A stretch of DNA of 64,000 nt. Source: Sipunculus nudus (taxonomy: Eukaryota > Annelida > Sipuncula > Golfingiida > Sipunculidae). The stretch lies in contig JAPPUL010000082.1 of the NCBI GenBank assembly GCA_026874595.1, forward strand, positions 930,001-994,000, in the 5' to 3' direction. Shown here in pieces: positions 8,809 to 18,077 of this stretch. Positions within the stretch are counted from its first letter, which is position 1; every line of letters begins with the position of its first letter. A program made the translations under genes and the position numbers. The notes beneath the pieces are model-generated. The model saw only the letters and a program-made list of their open reading frames with translations. It made no database searches and was not told where the DNA came from.

Positions 8809-10116
8809 TGATATGTTAATCTCGGAGGAGCCTTGTGATATCATCTCAATGTTTATACCGTTTGCAGAAAGACAGCTAAAAAGTCGCCCCGCAACTCCTA
8901 TCGTCTCTCTCATCTTTTGTCCCACCACACTAAGTATAGTCCGGTTTGTGTTTATAGTAATCTCACCTATCTTTTTAAGTTCATCATGTATAATATCAAG
9001 ATTAGTCATCTTAGCAATAGTTAAAGAAACGCTTACCTCAGATGTTGAGATTAAATCTATTACAACTCCATGCTCTTCGAATATACGAAATATCTTTGCC
9101 ATAAAACCATATGCCAAAAGCATCCTGTTTGACCTTATAGTCAATATTGTAATATTTCTTTTTGTTGTTATGCTTTTTACTATTTTGTCATCTTTTACTT
9201 CTTTGTCTGTTATTAGTGTCCCCTCTGCTTGAGGCTTTAGTGTGTTTTTAATTCTTACGGCTATTCCATCTTTGCTAACTCTCTCCATAGTGAAAGGATG
9301 TATAACCTCAGAGCCAAAATAGCTTAACTCAGCAGCCTCAGCTGTCGTTACAAAGGGAAGAATGGAGGCTTCTTTTACTAATTTTGGGTCTGCACTAAAT
9401 ATACCATCTACCTCCTTCCAAATTTGTAGTTCAGTAGCTTTCATAACGCTTGCAGTTATTGAGCTTGTATAGTCGGTATAGCCACGCCCAACACTTTTCA
9501 TAATCCCGCCAGGTATCTCTCCGATAAAGCCTGTTAGCACAGGCACTTTATTAAGTTTTATTAACTTCTCAAGTTCTTGTTTTAGATTATCTTCAAGTCC
9601 TTTATAAAAGGCTTTGTTTGGATATGAGAAATTCTTGGGTGCTATATTCGATAAATCTACATATAAAGCATCAAGTTCAAGCTCTTTTAATATCTGAGAT
9701 AATATCATTGCTGAAAGCTTCTCCCCAACACGTAATACTCGATCTGAAGACAAGGGTGATAGTTCTCTTATTATTGTTAGTGCCTCGAAAAACTGCTCAA
9801 GCCGTACAAATAATTCATCTATAAAAGAAGTTGCTTCATCGTATGTAGCCTTTTTTTTAAGGCATTTTGAGACTATATTAATATGAAACTCTTTAAGCTC
9901 TAAAAAAAGCTCCTTATAATCCATCTGCCTTATGGCAAGTGCTGCAATCTTTAATAATGTACTAGTAACGCCATGTGCTTTTGTCGTGCTGCTCATAGCG
10001 GATACTACAACTATTGTATTATAACTTTGTGTACTTTTTTTAATAATCGATGCAACTTGCAAAAGCTTATCATGAGTGCCAAGCGACGTGCCACCGTATT
10101 TTTGTACTACTATCAC
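8737..10116 (-). CDS. lysC: Aspartate kinase (monofunctional, with ACT domains)
   Basis: LysC phosphorylates aspartate, the first step towards lysine, threonine, methionine and diaminopimelate. The amino-acid-kinase domain opens with QKYGGTSLGTHDKL, has RVGEKLSAMILS and GRGYTDYTSS, and ends around residue 290. Two ACT regulatory domains follow (about 310-385 and 390-459), so feedback inhibition by an end product is likely. At 459 residues it resembles the long LysC/ThrA-type kinases rather than the ~400-residue Gram-positive type. The last ~20 codons have two degenerate downstream copies in the adjacent repeat. Confidence 0.95.
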   Translation of the reverse strand: MIVVQKYGGTSLGTHDKLLQVASIIKKSTQSYNTIVVVSAMSSTTKAHGVTSTLLKIAALAIRQMDYKELFLELKEFHINIVSKCLKKKATYDEATSFIDELFVRLEQFFEALTIIRELSPLSSDRVLRVGEKLSAMILSQILKELELDALYVDLSNIAPKNFSYPNKAFYKGLEDNLKQELEKLIKLNKVPVLTGFIGEIPGGIMKSVGRGYTDYTSSITASVMKATELQIWKEVDGIFSADPKLVKEASILPFVTTAEAAELSYFGSEVIHPFTMERVSKDGIAVRIKNTLKPQAEGTLITDKEVKDDKIVKSITTKRNITILTIRSNRMLLAYGFMAKIFRIFEEHGVVIDLISTSEVSVSLTIAKMTNLDIIHDELKKIGEITINTNRTILSVVGQKMRETIGVAGRLFSCLSANGINIEMISQGSSEINISCVIKDEDANKAVQSIHKHFIKLK

Positions 10117-10242
10117 TTTGAACTTATAACCTAACTTAGTCTTTATTGGATTTCTTTAAGGCTTGAAGTTAAAAGAATTTTATATCATTGTCAAGTAAGT
10201 TATAGGTATAGAAAATATTTGTGATTGTTTTTTTTGAAAGCT

Positions 10243-10725
10243 TTATTTTGAATTAATCATATTAAGGGCCTTTTTAGCCGCACGTTTTAATAATAAACTT
10301 TGATTTTTAAGGAAAGGTTTTATAATCCATCTTGCCTTTTGGTCCTTAATCTTTCCGAGAGTTAGAATAAGTTCCCTTTGTACAAAAAGCTCAGGTTCAA
10401 CACGAAGCCTTCTTATTAATGGATTTATGGTTTGAAAGTATTTTAATTTAGCAAGAATACGAATTGCGTTTATCCGGACAAAAGCAGACTTATCATCAAG
10501 GGCATATAGTAGCGGTTCAAGAACTTTTTTATCTTTAAAGGAAGCCAGACTTTTAATGGTTTTAAGACGAATTGACAAGTTATTAGAAACTTTAAGAATG
10601 TGCAGCGCATTTTTAATATAAGCTTTTGATGTTGTAATATTAGCAGTTTTTGCAGCTTTAACATTAGCTAAAAACAAAGTTCCAGATAGTATTATTATAA
10701 ATAAGTGTACTTTCTTTGATATCAT
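10243..10725 (-). CDS. Small exported HEAT-repeat protein
   Basis: Residues 1-24 are a typical signal peptide with AKA-type cleavage near residue 25. The mature part is a set of about three HEAT/PBS-lyase-like helical repeats (KKVLEPLLYALDDKSAFVRINAIRILAKL and related units). Such repeats form protein-protein interaction surfaces; no catalytic residues are visible. The gene lies 126 bp upstream of lysC on the same strand, and divergently from hemE. The specific role is unknown. Confidence 0.75.
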   Translation of the reverse strand: MISKKVHLFIIILSGTLFLANVKAAKTANITTSKAYIKNALHILKVSNNLSIRLKTIKSLASFKDKKVLEPLLYALDDKSAFVRINAIRILAKLKYFQTINPLIRRLRVEPELFVQRELILTLGKIKDQKARWIIKPFLKNQSLLLKRAAKKALNMINSK

Positions 10726-10834
10726 AATTAGTTTTAAGAGATATTTTGTAAGTAAAAAGATTTATTTTAGATTATGCACAATTGCATACATACAAATAAC
10801 GACTTAGAAAAGGAAAGGATTAGTAAAATTTATT

Positions 10835-11941
10835 ATGGATATTAAAGACGGCATAAAAGGGATGCAAAAAGGGATGCAAAAAGGAACACATCGTTTTATA
10901 GAAGCGGCATTTATGCGTAAAACAGATCGTATACCGATATGGCTTATGCGTCAAGCGGGACGTTACATGAAGGAGTATAAGGCAATACGAACTAAACATA
11001 GTTTTCTTTCTATGTGTAAGCAAAAAGAGCTTGCGTGTGAGGTAACGATGTTGCCAATAGAGCTTCTTGATGTAGATGCGGCAATACTTTTTTCTGACAT
11101 ACTAATAATTCTAGAAACGCTTGGGTTTAATGTAAGTTTTGGGGATGGTGGTCCTGTAATAGGTGGTCCTTTAATTAATAAGATAGGTAATAAGAGGGAG
11201 GATATAGAGCGTCTTGATAGTATATCGGTTTATGAGCGTTTGGGATTTGTAATGGAAGCAATAAAGCTAGTAAAGGAAGAGCTTGGGGGACGAAAGCCGT
11301 TAATAGGATTTGGTGGAGCGCCGTTTACGCTTATGAGCTATGTAATTGAGGGGGGAGGGAGTATAAATCTTAAAAAGACTAAGATGTGGATGAATGAAAA
11401 TCCTGCTTCAGCCCATATGCTACTTGAAAAGCTAACAAAGAAGACAATAGAATATCTTAATGCCCAAATAGAGGCGGGAGCAGATGCAATACAGATATTT
11501 GACACATGGGCAGGGCTTTTGTCTTATGATAATTTCAAAGAGTATTCCTTAAAATATATAAAAGAAGTGCTTGGAGGGCTTAAACGGGCTGGGGTACCGA
11601 TTATAGTATTTGGAAAAGGGCTTGGTCTTTCGTATTTTGATTTATTGGAACTTGATATAAATGTACTAAGCGTTGATTGGACGGTAGACATGTGTCGTCT
11701 TGGTGTGTATGCAAAGGAGAATGGATATAAAGTTAGCATACAAGGGAACTTAGATCCTACTATACTTTATATGAGTCGTGATACGATAGAAAAGGAAGTA
11801 AAGGTATTATTAAAAAAGATGAGTAGCTACGAAGGGTATATATTTAACTTAGGTCATGGGATAATGCCAGACATACCGTATAGCAACGTAGAATACTTAG
11901 TAGAGAAGGTAAAGGAGCTTGGGAATGGGAAGAGAAGTTGA
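10835..11941 (+). CDS. hemE: Uroporphyrinogen decarboxylase
   Basis: HemE removes four carboxyl groups from uroporphyrinogen III to give coproporphyrinogen III. Diagnostic segments are IPIWLMRQAGRYMKEY near the N-terminus (substrate-binding Arg), the FSDILI Asp region, GFGGAPFTLMSYVIEGG and the C-terminal FNLGHGI. The N-terminus carries a 12-bp in-frame tandem duplication encoding GMQKGMQKG. Because both copied ATGs follow a GGG element, the true start could be 10835, 10862 or 10874. It is the first gene of the haem cluster and overlaps hemN by 17 bp. Confidence 0.95.
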   Translation: MDIKDGIKGMQKGMQKGTHRFIEAAFMRKTDRIPIWLMRQAGRYMKEYKAIRTKHSFLSMCKQKELACEVTMLPIELLDVDAAILFSDILIILETLGFNVSFGDGGPVIGGPLINKIGNKREDIERLDSISVYERLGFVMEAIKLVKEELGGRKPLIGFGGAPFTLMSYVIEGGGSINLKKTKMWMNENPASAHMLLEKLTKKTIEYLNAQIEAGADAIQIFDTWAGLLSYDNFKEYSLKYIKEVLGGLKRAGVPIIVFGKGLGLSYFDLLELDINVLSVDWTVDMCRLGVYAKENGYKVSIQGNLDPTILYMSRDTIEKEVKVLLKKMSSYEGYIFNLGHGIMPDIPYSNVEYLVEKVKELGNGKRS

Positions 11942-13313
11942 TATAGAGTTATTAGAGGAATATAATAAAGCGATACCGCGCTACACAAGTTACCCGACGG
12001 CGGTAGACTGGAGTGAGTGTTATGGTGAAGTAGATTATAAGGAGGCGCTTTTAGTTTTGGGGGATGAGGTAAGGGGGGGTGGCAGTGCAGATGGAGTATC
12101 ATTATACATTCATATACCTTTTTGTGCAGAGCGATGTTACTACTGTGCCTGTCACGTTATAATAGATAAGAATAGACATTACGTAGAGAAGTATATAGAT
12201 TATCTTGAGAAGGAGATAAAGCTGTTTGAAGAGGAGGTAGGTCAGAAGCTTAGGGTAAAGCAATTGCACTGGGGTGGTGGCACTCCGACGTTTCTAAATG
12301 AGGATGAGCTTAAGAGATTGTATAATGTAATAGAGAAAAGTTTTGAGATAGAGGGTGGTAGTGAGCAAGCAATTGAGATAGACCCGTGCGTCACGACAAA
12401 AGAACAACTTACAACATTGTATAAACTTGGCTTTAATCGTTTAAGTATGGGGGTACAAGATTTTGATGAGCGTGTACAGGATGCAGTAAATAGGCATCAG
12501 AGTTATGAGTTTACGAGGGAGCTAATAGAACATGGACGAAGACTTGGATTTAAGGGGACAAACGTAGATTTAATATATGGCTTACCTTTGCAGAGTGTAA
12601 AGTCGTTTGAGTTGACAGTAGATAAGGTGATGGAGCTTGAAGTTGATCGGGTAGCCTTATTTAGTTATGCAAAGGTTCCGTGGATAAAGCCACATCAGAA
12701 GCGGATAGAGGATAGAGATTTACCGAGTTTACGGGAGAAGTTTGCAATATTTCTGATGGCCCGCAAGAAGTTTATGGGAGTAGGTTATAAGGCTATAGGG
12801 ATGGATCATTTTGCACGGGAAGGAGATGAGCTTTCAGATGCTTTGACAAATAAGAGATTACACAGGAATTTCATGGGTTATACGGTATCGAAAACGAGTA
12901 ATTATATAGGTTTTGGAGTAAGTTCAATAGGGTATGTGAGTGAGGGTTTTGTGCAGAACGTAAAGACGTTAAGAGAGTATTATGCTTGTCTTGATAGGGA
13001 TGAGCTACCGATATGTCGCGGTCTTAAATTAGACAGGGATGATCTTATAAGAAAATGGGTGATAGAGAGTATAATGTGTGAGTTCTCGCTAAACTTTGCA
13101 AGTTTTAAGAAAGAGAATAAAATAGACTTTAGAGAATATTTTAAAGAAGAGCTTAAAAGCTTAAAAGAGTATGAGGCTGTAGGTTTAGTAAAGGTATTGG
13201 AAGGAGGGATAGAGATTAGCAAGACAGGGTGTTTATTTGTAAGGAACATAGCATCGGTATTTGACAAATACCTGCGTGAGAAGGGAGAGAGTAGGTTTTC
13301 CAAAGCGATATAA
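11925..13313 (+). CDS. hemN: Oxygen-independent coproporphyrinogen III dehydrogenase (radical SAM)
   Basis: HemN oxidatively decarboxylates coproporphyrinogen III to protoporphyrinogen IX without oxygen. The radical-SAM cluster motif CAERCYYCAC has the four-Cys form specific to true HemN rather than the HemW paralogues, and is followed by LHWGGGTPTFL and NRLSMGVQDF. At 463 residues it has normal length. I choose the ATG at 11925: AAGGAG lies seven bases upstream, inside the 3' end of hemE, which implies translational coupling. An in-frame TTG at 11919 is less likely. Confidence 0.95.
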   Translation: MGREVDIELLEEYNKAIPRYTSYPTAVDWSECYGEVDYKEALLVLGDEVRGGGSADGVSLYIHIPFCAERCYYCACHVIIDKNRHYVEKYIDYLEKEIKLFEEEVGQKLRVKQLHWGGGTPTFLNEDELKRLYNVIEKSFEIEGGSEQAIEIDPCVTTKEQLTTLYKLGFNRLSMGVQDFDERVQDAVNRHQSYEFTRELIEHGRRLGFKGTNVDLIYGLPLQSVKSFELTVDKVMELEVDRVALFSYAKVPWIKPHQKRIEDRDLPSLREKFAIFLMARKKFMGVGYKAIGMDHFAREGDELSDALTNKRLHRNFMGYTVSKTSNYIGFGVSSIGYVSEGFVQNVKTLREYYACLDRDELPICRGLKLDRDDLIRKWVIESIMCEFSLNFASFKKENKIDFREYFKEELKSLKEYEAVGLVKVLEGGIEISKTGCLFVRNIASVFDKYLREKGESRFSKAI

Positions 13314-13344
13314 AAGTATTATTTGGTATAAATCTATAATATGA

Positions 13345-14427
13345 ATGGATAAAAGGTTTTTAGGGATGGAGATAAAGAGTAGGGATGGAGATAAAGAGCT
13401 AAAATGTCATATGGATAATAGTTTAAAGTACGGGGTTTTACTAATAAACATGGGGGGTCCGTCTAATATAGAAGGGATAAGGCCGTTTTTAAATAATCTC
13501 TTTATGGATAAAGACATAATAGAGTTTCCGTTTGAATTTATGAGGAAGCCCTTATCTCGTATAATAAGCAAATTACGAACAAAAGGGCTTATAAGTAGAT
13601 ACGAGTTAATGGGAGGGGGCTCACCGATACTAGCTACTACGTTAGGGCAAGCTGAAGGAGTTAGAAGATGTCTATCTTTGAATTTGGATGTAAAAGCCTA
13701 CGTGGGGATGCGCTATACAAGTCCTTTTATAGAAGAAGCACTTTTAGGGATAAAAGAAGATGGAATAGAAGAGCTAATAGTGCTACCGATGTATCCGCAC
13801 TATTCAATAACGTCAACAGGATCGGCGATAAACGAGTTAAAACGGCAGCTAGAAAGTCAGGGGTTAAAAATAGGTGTTAAAATAATTCGTCAATGGTATA
13901 ACTATCCAGGCTATATAGAATCACTTGTAAAGTTAATAGAAGAAGGGCTTATGGATTTGGAGGGTAGAGTGGATTCAAAAGAGAAAGTAAATTTAGTATT
14001 TTCAGCACACGGAGTACCTGAAAGTCTAGTAAAGCGAGGGGATCCCTACAAAGAACATATAGAGGGGACGGTTTCACAGGTGGTAAAGCACTTTTCATCT
14101 AATAAGTATTATATATGCTATCAAAGTAAAGTAGGCCCTTTAAAGTGGCTTGAACCGAGTACAGAAAAGACAATACAAAAGATAAGCAAAGGGAAAGACA
14201 AAGCAATATTAGTAATACCGATAAGCTTTGTAACAGACAATTATGAAACAAGCTATGAGATAGATGTAGAGTATAAGGAGCTTGCAAGCGTGAGTGGGAT
14301 TGAAATATTTCATAGGACAAGGGCACTAGGAGTAGATGAATTATTTATAAAGAGCCTGTGTGAGTTGGTTATGGAGGAGATAGAGCTGGGAGATAGAGGT
14401 GGCGGTATAGGTGGAGATAGAGGGTGA
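13345..14427 (+). CDS. hemH: Ferrochelatase
   Basis: HemH inserts Fe(II) into protoporphyrin IX, the last step of haem synthesis by the protoporphyrin branch. Visible motifs are GVLLINMGGP at the start of the fold, LPMYPHYSITSTGS, the catalytic His in FSAHGVPES, and the Glu-containing FVTDNYETSYEID. The first ~26 codons are dispensable for the fold and contain a 17-bp tandem duplication (GGGATGGAGATAAAGAG twice), so translation might begin at the later ATG at 13411. It sits between hemN and hemG in one operon-like group. Confidence 0.94.
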   Translation: MDKRFLGMEIKSRDGDKELKCHMDNSLKYGVLLINMGGPSNIEGIRPFLNNLFMDKDIIEFPFEFMRKPLSRIISKLRTKGLISRYELMGGGSPILATTLGQAEGVRRCLSLNLDVKAYVGMRYTSPFIEEALLGIKEDGIEELIVLPMYPHYSITSTGSAINELKRQLESQGLKIGVKIIRQWYNYPGYIESLVKLIEEGLMDLEGRVDSKEKVNLVFSAHGVPESLVKRGDPYKEHIEGTVSQVVKHFSSNKYYICYQSKVGPLKWLEPSTEKTIQKISKGKDKAILVIPISFVTDNYETSYEIDVEYKELASVSGIEIFHRTRALGVDELFIKSLCELVMEEIELGDRGGGIGGDRG

Positions 14428-14485
14428 GATTCAGATTGTTTTTTTTTAAAACTATGGTTTAGGATATTTATAGAGAGGAAATGGA

Positions 14486-15880
14486 TTGAAAAGGGTAGTG
14501 GTTATAGGAGGAGGGATAAGCGGGTTATCATTATGCTATTATCTAAAGAAGCGGATATCTTTAGAAGGTTTGGGTATAGAGATAAAATTGCTTGAGGGGA
14601 CGTTGCGGCTTGGGGGTAATATACGAACGGAGCATGAGGATGGCTTTACATTTGAGCTTGGGCCGCGGGGTTTTTTGGGGGAGGGCAGGCGGACATTAGA
14701 GTTAACAGAGGAGCTTGGGTTGTGGGAGGAGAAGGTAGAAAGCGATGATATTGCTCGGATAAGATATGTATATAGGGATAAACTAATAAAGCTTGGGGGT
14801 GCATCACTTTTGAAGCTAGTGGGTTTTAATGGTTTTAGGGCTTTATTTTGTGAATATTTCAAGCGTGATGGTGGGGTTGTGGAGACAGATGAGAGTGTAT
14901 ATGAGTTTATGAGTCGACGGTTTTCGGTGGAGGTGGTGGATAAATTTATAGAGCTTTTTATAGCGGGAGTATATGCGGGAGATGTAAGGGAGCTTAGTGC
15001 GAGGTCGATATTCCCGAAGCTGTATAATTATTATGAAGGTTCTGGGTCGATATTGAAGGGAGTTCTTAGGAACAGGGGGGGAGCTTTAGAGGGGGAGGGG
15101 AGTGAGTTTGGACAGAGGGTATGCGGGGTTGGAAGGCGTCGTCTAATAAGTTATAAAGGAGGGATGATAAGATTAGTAAAAGCCTTAGGAGAGAGTTTAT
15201 CAGAAGAGATAGAGTTAGGAGCTTTAGTTAAGAAGTTAGAATATAGAGAAGATGGGGTTATTATAAGTTATACAAGTGGGGTAGGAGGGAAAGGAGTTAA
15301 AAAACTTAAAGCAGACAAAGTATTTATAGCAACTCCCTCCTACGTGGCGTCAAAATGTATAAGAGAAAGCCTACCAGAACTTGCAAAGGTGTTGTCAAAG
15401 ATAGAGTATGCGCCGCTAAAGGTAATAAGCTTAGGCTATAAGAGGGGAGTAAATAAGTATAGGGGTTTTGGATTTTTGAGTCCGAGGAGCGAGGAGATAA
15501 AGGCACTTGGTTGTATATGGAACGATATGGTATTCCCGGGTTTTGCTCCTGATGGGATGAATAATATGACATTAATGTACGGAGGGGCCTTATATCCTGA
15601 GATGGTAGATTGGAGCGAGGGAAGATATATAGAAGTTGTAAGAAAGGATTTAGAGCTATCGATGGGGATAAGGGGGAGATATGATTTATTAAAGAGTTAT
15701 AAGTATGCGCATGCAATACCGCAGTATACAATAGGGCATGGGAGGCGTCTTGAGGCTATTGAGGAGATATTAAGAGGGTATAAGAGGATAATGCTGTTGG
15801 GTAATTATTTAAACGGGGTAGGTCTTAATGACTGTGTAGGGGGAGCGTACGAGCTTGCAAATAGTTGTAATTTAGACTAA
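14486..15880 (+). CDS. hemG: Protoporphyrinogen oxidase, HemY-type flavoprotein
   Basis: This enzyme converts protoporphyrinogen IX to protoporphyrin IX with FAD. The N-terminal dinucleotide-binding motif VVVIGGGISGLSLCYYL is followed by the ELGPRGFL segment, and the C-terminal LNGVGLNDCVGGAYELA is the second FAD contact. At 464 residues it is the amine-oxidase-superfamily type (also called HemY), not the short flavodoxin type. Translation starts at TTG 14486, with GAGAGGAA about five bases upstream; the nearby ATG at 14481 is followed at once by a stop. HemY-type enzymes usually need O2, while HemN does not, so the pathway mixes both modes. Confidence 0.93.
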   Translation: MKRVVVIGGGISGLSLCYYLKKRISLEGLGIEIKLLEGTLRLGGNIRTEHEDGFTFELGPRGFLGEGRRTLELTEELGLWEEKVESDDIARIRYVYRDKLIKLGGASLLKLVGFNGFRALFCEYFKRDGGVVETDESVYEFMSRRFSVEVVDKFIELFIAGVYAGDVRELSARSIFPKLYNYYEGSGSILKGVLRNRGGALEGEGSEFGQRVCGVGRRRLISYKGGMIRLVKALGESLSEEIELGALVKKLEYREDGVIISYTSGVGGKGVKKLKADKVFIATPSYVASKCIRESLPELAKVLSKIEYAPLKVISLGYKRGVNKYRGFGFLSPRSEEIKALGCIWNDMVFPGFAPDGMNNMTLMYGGALYPEMVDWSEGRYIEVVRKDLELSMGIRGRYDLLKSYKYAHAIPQYTIGHGRRLEAIEEILRGYKRIMLLGNYLNGVGLNDCVGGAYELANSCNLD

Positions 15881-15896
15881 GTTATGTTATTGTGCT

Positions 15897-15974
15897 ATGG
15901 AAGGTAAGATTGTAGGGGTAGAGTTTAGCGGGACAAATATTAAAGGTATTGTTTATTTTGAGTTTTTTTCTTAA
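15897..15974 (+). pseudogene. 25-codon reading frame resembling the start of a ROK/actin-fold ATPase
   Basis: Between hemG and ispG a short frame encodes a peptide with the segment GVEFSGTNIKGIVYF. It resembles the phosphate-1 loop at the N-terminus of ROK-type sugar kinases (G-I-D-x-G-G-T-x-I-K). The frame stops after 25 codons, and no continuation is visible. It may be a leftover of a deleted kinase gene or a chance similarity. No ribosome-binding site is apparent. Confidence 0.25.
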
Positions 15975-16028
15975 CTTTAGGATTATTAAATAGGCTTTGA
16001 TGATAGTGATATATAGGGAAGTAAATAT

Positions 16029-17093
16029 ATGATAGAGCGAAAGAAAACACGAAAGATAAAACTAGGCAAGCTGTACGTGGGAGGGGACAGTCCGATTACG
16101 ATACAGTCGATGACAAATACAAGCACAACGGATGTTGAGGGGACGATAAAACAAATACATGAGTTAGAGAAAGCCGGTTGTGAAATAGTAAGGATATCAG
16201 TTCCGAATATGCAATCAGCGCGAGTGGTGCATAAGATAAAAGAGAATATAAAGATACCGCTCATAGCAGACATACACTTTGATTATAGGCTAGCGTTAGA
16301 AAGCATTAAACAGGGAGTAGACGGACTTCGCCTTAATCCAGGAAATATAAAAAGACAAGATAAGATACGTTTAATAGTAGAAGAGGCCCGAAAGAAGGAG
16401 CTTCCGATAAGGATAGGAGTGAATGGGGGGTCAATAGACAGGGAAAGATATAGTGTAATATCAGCAGAGAATCTAGTATTGTCGGCATTGGAACATATAA
16501 AGATATTGGAAGAGCTTGAATATTATAATATAAAGGTATCACTAAAGGCAAGCGACGTACCGATGACGATAGAAAGTTATAAACTAATGAGCAAGACAAG
16601 AGACTATCCTTTACATCTTGGGGTAACAGAGGCAGGGACGTTCTTTTCGGGTTCAATAAAAAGCACACTGGGAATAGGGACACTACTTAGCATGGGGATA
16701 GGCGACACATTTCGGGTATCACTAACAGCCGATCCTTGCGAGGAAATACGTGTAGGGAAAGAGATATTAAAATCTTTAAAGATACGAAATAATGGTATAG
16801 AATATATATCGTGCCCGACGTGCGGACGGTGTGAAATAGATGTAATAGGGATGACGGAGAAGGTAGAGAGGGAGCTTTTGGGTGTTGAGCCTAAAAAGCC
16901 GATAAAGGTGGCTATAATGGGTTGTTTGGTAAATGGGCCTGGAGAGGCAAGTGAGGCAGACGTTGGGATATCTGGGGGTAAGGGGGTTGGTATGGTATTT
17001 AAAAAGGGCAAGCAAATGGGGCGAATAAAAGAGGCAGAGATAGTACCAGAACTAGTGTCTGAGGTAAAGAAGCTAGCGAATTATGAGGACTGA
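16029..17093 (+). CDS. ispG: 4-hydroxy-3-methylbut-2-en-1-yl diphosphate synthase
   Basis: IspG carries out the penultimate step of the MEP isoprenoid pathway, reducing MEcPP to HMBPP with a [4Fe-4S] cluster. The TIM-barrel part contains PITIQSMTNTSTTDVEGT. The C-terminal cluster ligands are in CPTCGRCEIDV and GCLVNGPGEASEADVGI. The protein is 354 residues, the short bacterial form without the plant-type insertion domain. The next gene, larE, overlaps it by 11 bp. Confidence 0.97.
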   Translation: MIERKKTRKIKLGKLYVGGDSPITIQSMTNTSTTDVEGTIKQIHELEKAGCEIVRISVPNMQSARVVHKIKENIKIPLIADIHFDYRLALESIKQGVDGLRLNPGNIKRQDKIRLIVEEARKKELPIRIGVNGGSIDRERYSVISAENLVLSALEHIKILEELEYYNIKVSLKASDVPMTIESYKLMSKTRDYPLHLGVTEAGTFFSGSIKSTLGIGTLLSMGIGDTFRVSLTADPCEEIRVGKEILKSLKIRNNGIEYISCPTCGRCEIDVIGMTEKVERELLGVEPKKPIKVAIMGCLVNGPGEASEADVGISGGKGVGMVFKKGKQMGRIKEAEIVPELVSEVKKLANYED

Positions 17094-17874
17094 GTTAGTT
17101 ATAAAATATAACAAGCTAAAAGAAATAATAAGTTCGTGCGAGAGTGTGCTGGTGGGCTTATCAGGGGGAGTAGATTCTGGTGTATTAGCAAAGGTAGCAC
17201 ATGATACATTATCCCCGAAAGCACTTGCAGTGGTAGGTAAGTCAAGCTCATATCCAGAACGCGAGGAGCGTTATGCACGGGACTTGGCAGCTTATATAGG
17301 AATAGAAATAATAACGCTTGAGACAAAGGAGCTTGAGAGTGTAGAATATAAGGCTAATGCGGGCGACAGATGTTATCATTGTAAAAAAGAGCTATATAGT
17401 AATTTATTAAAACTTAAGGCGAGAAAGGATTTCAAATATGTGCTTGACGGAACAAACTGCTCGGATGTAAGTGATGCAGATAGAGTAGGGATAAAAGCGG
17501 TAAACGAGCTTGGGATAAGGATGCCGTTATACGAGGCAGGACTTATGAAAGAGGAGGTACGAGAGATAGCCAAGCATCTAAGTTTACCAAATTGGGACAA
17601 ACCTTCATTTGCGTGTTTGGCATCGCGTATACCGGTGGGGACAATGGTATCGGATGAAATACTTACAAAGATAGAGAAGGGTGAGGATATACTGCATGGG
17701 CTTGGATTCAGGCAGTATAGATTGCGATATCACGGAGATTTAGCAAGGCTTGAATTTTTGGAAGCTGACATTGAGAAGGCACTAAGACATCGTAAAGAGA
17801 TTCTTAGAGGGCTTGTAGAACTAGGTTTTAAACAAGTTACAGTAGATCTTAAGCCCTACCAAGAAAGGCTTTAA
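17083..17874 (+). CDS. larE: ATP-dependent sulfur transferase LarE-like
   Basis: LarE proteins insert sulfur into pyridinium dicarboxylate to build the nickel-pincer cofactor of lactate racemase. The PP-loop LVGLSGGVDSGVLAKVA near residues 23-39 binds ATP. Cysteines occur as C97-x-x-C100 and C178 (PSFACLASRIPVG). That three-Cys arrangement is the type reported to hold a catalytic [4Fe-4S] cluster, rather than the single sacrificial Cys of the Lactobacillus enzyme. No larB, larC or larA is in the window, so the cofactor role is inferred. The gene overlaps the ispG end by 11 bp. The stop codon sits in a perfect 14-bp tandem duplication (17861-17888). Confidence 0.85.
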   Translation: MRTELVIKYNKLKEIISSCESVLVGLSGGVDSGVLAKVAHDTLSPKALAVVGKSSSYPEREERYARDLAAYIGIEIITLETKELESVEYKANAGDRCYHCKKELYSNLLKLKARKDFKYVLDGTNCSDVSDADRVGIKAVNELGIRMPLYEAGLMKEEVREIAKHLSLPNWDKPSFACLASRIPVGTMVSDEILTKIEKGEDILHGLGFRQYRLRYHGDLARLEFLEADIEKALRHRKEILRGLVELGFKQVTVDLKPYQERL

Positions 17875-18077
17875 AAGAAAGGCTTTAATATTCTCTTTAA
17901 TGTTCTAAAGTAAAAGCTATAAACTTAAGGTCAAACCGCTAAGATATTCACAAAAGATATTCACAAAATAATAAATAAAAACAAAATAGCAACATGAGAA
18001 AGTAACAAGATAATAAGGAGTTAATAAAAAGCTACTGGCACAATATGAAGTGTTAGACATAAAAATGATATGATAGT

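Noticed and set aside
8681-9232. 183-codon frame on the plus strand opposite lysC
   Set aside because: Shadow of lysC; hydrophobic and Ser/Ile-rich composition as expected from antisense reading of this genome.
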